From NCBI GenBank assembly GCA_029851415.1, contig CM056743.1:35480714-35544713 (forward strand): 64,000 bases of DNA, in the 5' to 3' direction. The notes beneath the pieces are model-generated. The model was given only the letters and a program-made list of their open reading frames with translations, was not told the DNA's origin and ran no database searches. Shown here in pieces: positions 61,186-64,000 of this stretch. Origin of the DNA: Eretmocerus hayati. Its lineage: Eukaryota > Arthropoda > Insecta > Hymenoptera > Aphelinidae. The first letter of the stretch is position 1; the number at the start of each line of letters is the position of its first letter. The position numbers and the translations under genes were made by a program.

Positions 61186-64000
61186 AGTAAAAAAAGTGTG
61201 AATGGTAGGTTCATGCGATAAGTCGCGACAAAATGCATGGGTGCAAATTGATTATCAGACACGATAGAAAACGAGTTATTACAACTCTAAGTCTGAATCC
61301 GACGAAGCGTTCTGAATGAGTGCATAAACTACGCTGATTGGCGCAAATTTCAGTTTGTTGCTAACAGATACGTGAAACAAACGAATGAGTCTCGCGCGAC
61401 TTGATAATACATATTTATATATGAAGTATCCATAAGAAAGTTGAACTGTAAACGCTAAGAATCATCATCAATGATATAATCACGTGAAAAAATTAAGTAC
61501 TCTGTAATGAAAACAGTACACGCGTATCACAGATACATGGAACCTTGATGTCGTGATTGATTTTTGCCGTTATTGCAGCAACCGAATTTTGACTGTTCTG
61601 AATTTGAGGATTTATCGGACAATTTCCATGTCAGCTTTCAATAATTTGATAGTATACTAAGGATCTACGGAGCTCTTGCAGCCCTTTTCATTGGACCAGT
61701 TTATTATCTATCAGTTTATTCAATTATCTGATCAATTCCTGGAATGCAACTAGTTCTCAAGTTTTACCTTACTTTCGAGTTTTTCTCTTTCTGTACTTGG
61801 AGATGCTGTTCTAACACGATTGGCTGTCTTAGCTGAGTCTATGAGACCCACTAAAATTAAAGCTCTGCATAATTGTTATACTAATGTAAGTTCCTCAAAC
61901 AATGTTCAGATTATGTTGGTTGGTGCCACCTCTTCAAAGAAAAGCATTTGATATTAGATGATATACAAAATAGATCAATTGCTTGAGGTCTAATCATATC
62001 AGGTTCAGAGGTTAGAAGCTACATCTCTTGAATGAGATTTTATTAATGAATAGAGTTTTTTGTACTACACCAAAATCTAAACCTGACCATGACTTATTTC
62101 TCGATGATGGTTTCTTATATCAATAGGAATGCATCTGAGAATTCAAGTGCAACATTTCTGATGGTATCCAATCGCTTAAAATCACATTTTCATGATATAA
62201 ATGTAATGAGACCCATAACTCTGCACAATGTTTTTCTCGTGGCCCTTGTGTTCTTAATTCAATTTTTCAATACAATTTTTTGTAACTCACTTTGTTGCGA
62301 GTCAATTTCCATGAGGTTTTCCTTATTTCGTCCTCCACGTAATTCCCATCTCGCAGCTGCTTCATTTCTCTTACAGGGAGTGTTTTTAATGGCTATGCGC
62401 AAATCGCATTAACATGATTTTGGGTAGCACTGATTTGATCATTGATCATCGATCCAGCCCAACTTTCGAAGTGTCACGTTTGCAATGAGTTCTTTTTATT
62501 CTTCATAGCTATTTCGAAACAAGGTTGGTTCGTTTTTGATATTCTTTTTTCTTTTCTTGATAATGCGATCGAGCTGTTTGAAACTCTTCCCCTGATTCGA
62601 TTTTTTCTGATAACAATCGAAAGAAATTGTATTACTGAGACTGCTAGACCTTTATCGTTAGTTACATAGATCAACATCTATGTATACATTTTATGATGGA
62701 TACTAATCTGAAAAAAAGGATCTTTTGATACAAATCAACGGGCTCCTTGAAGTCTCCCTCTTCAATTTCAATGTCCAAACTAGTGATTCCTCACAGGATC
62801 TTGAATGACTGCATCAGTCCAAGTTATGAACCACCCTGTGTGAGTCAAATCCAAAGGAATCGTCACTGACTTCAAAGTCCTTTTTTTATTTTGCTCTTCT
62901 GCACACATAATGATTCAAGTATTTCACGGATAATTAGATTTTTTTTTGTATCTACACAAGTTATCTAGATGATCAAGACAGTAGCATTTGTGAGATGGGC
63001 AAACCCCATTTCATTGATCTAAGTTTTTATCAAGTACCTAGAAAATTTGTTCACCAATGCTTTTCTAATTATTCTCAACTTAGTTACGACGATCCTTGCT
63101 GTACAATGCATTTCCACAAGGATTCATATGATTCGGTATTGTTTGCAATTCACCACGTTTACAGCTTCTTCATACCTTGCAAATTATGTCGAATGAACAA
63201 CTCTCATGACTACTTGATGAATGATGAGAGTTTTTTTATGTATATCTAAAAATCCTACGAATTTCTAGAACTTCTCGCGATTTGAGAACCATGTTGTGAA
63301 TAAAAAGGTGCGTTAAGAAATACAACAAGTCTTGTCGATGTTGATTCGTTTTAACGGCAAAAATCAGTACACGTTATAAAGGAAGAACTGAAAACAGTTA
63401 ATCGATTCAGACTTTGTAGTGGGTGGTTTTCTACAAACTTTTTCCTAGACCTCTGTTTTAAATTCCATACGCAAATTTTCCAAGTCATTTGAGACCAGGA
63501 CAAAAGCATCGAATTCTCTTGAGAAGATTTGTGGAATAATAATGTCTTGAGACTAATTCCTGTTTGGAACCAGTCCTTTCTTAATTACAAAAAACTTGTG
63601 TTTTCCCACCATTCTCAAACCCCGAAAATTTTGTCCACAAAAATACACCAAGTCCATTGAATTTTCCTATTATCAAGGATACTTTGAGTTGACTTTCATC
63701 ATTTTTGGGACCTTGTCCATAAAGCCTTGATATCAGCACCAGGACAAATAATTCGGCAAACTTTTTCGTTGAGCAGAACCAGTATGAGATAGATTCGAAC
63801 ATTTATCATCGTTTGTTTCGGAAAAGGTGCTTGATTTCCATGATTTGATGAATGTTTCTCTTGCGTAAAAATCTTCTTAGCAACTCATACCCTTATTGGT
63901 TTGCATTGGATGATTTTGTTTTGAGTGACATGGTCGTCGTCGATACACGCTCCATACTGAAAACATGTTGGCCAACTTTCACTTAAAATATGGAAGACGC
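61186..64000. other. downstream sequence, probably intergenic
   Basis: AT-rich with no recognisable exon on either strand. A second AATAAA-containing site at about 63298 is not linked to any transcript I can see. It could include a longer mnb 3' UTR. Confidence 0.35.

Overview
The window is animal nuclear DNA, almost certainly from an insect. It carries most of one spliced gene on the + strand, the insect orthologue of minibrain (mnb, vertebrate DYRK1A), inside AT-rich sequence full of small DNA-transposon derivatives. Introns have GT-AG borders, there are no operons, and the kinase is near-identical to insect and vertebrate DYRK1A in its core. A hymenopteran is my best guess; that is a weak inference from how the protein reads.

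Layout. (1) Positions 1-23,959: no confident coding exon. It holds a TA-flanked inverted-repeat element (753-1486), two copies each of two MITE families with TTA/TAA target duplications (2003-2235 and 13354-13603; 10242-10534 and 17672-17930), a LINE reverse-transcriptase relic (6664-6923), a cluster of GC-rich repeats (10.5-11.15 kb), a nearly perfect palindrome with 465-bp arms (21253-22273), and several GAGA/TC-rich islands that look like promoter or enhancer sequence. (2) 23,960-24,216: first recognisable mnb coding exon. (3) 24,217-55,618: a 31.4-kb intron filled with inverted-repeat elements (24.8-27.2, 28.7-29.2, 32.5-33.6, 35.1-36.0, 36.5-38.8 and 53.7-54.1 kb) and diverged tandem arrays (42.2, 45.3-45.9, 48.0-49.3 kb). 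(4) 55,619-60,603: six closely spaced exons encoding the DYRK-homology box, the whole kinase domain and the low-complexity C-terminus, ending at TGA 60601-60603. A candidate alternative terminal exon lies at 58,442. (5) 60,604-64,000: 3' UTR with AATAAA at 61,160, then featureless AT-rich DNA.

The seven exons splice in frame into 707 codons; the first visible codon is split across an intron whose upstream exon I could not find. No second protein-coding gene could be supported. The most notable items outside the gene are the large palindromes (one holds a younger element in only one arm, one has a tRNA-like sequence at its centre), the possible short mnb isoform, and a small exon-like match to the mnb nuclear-localisation segment about 9 kb upstream of the first exon. 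All identities rest on reading by eye; no database search was run.
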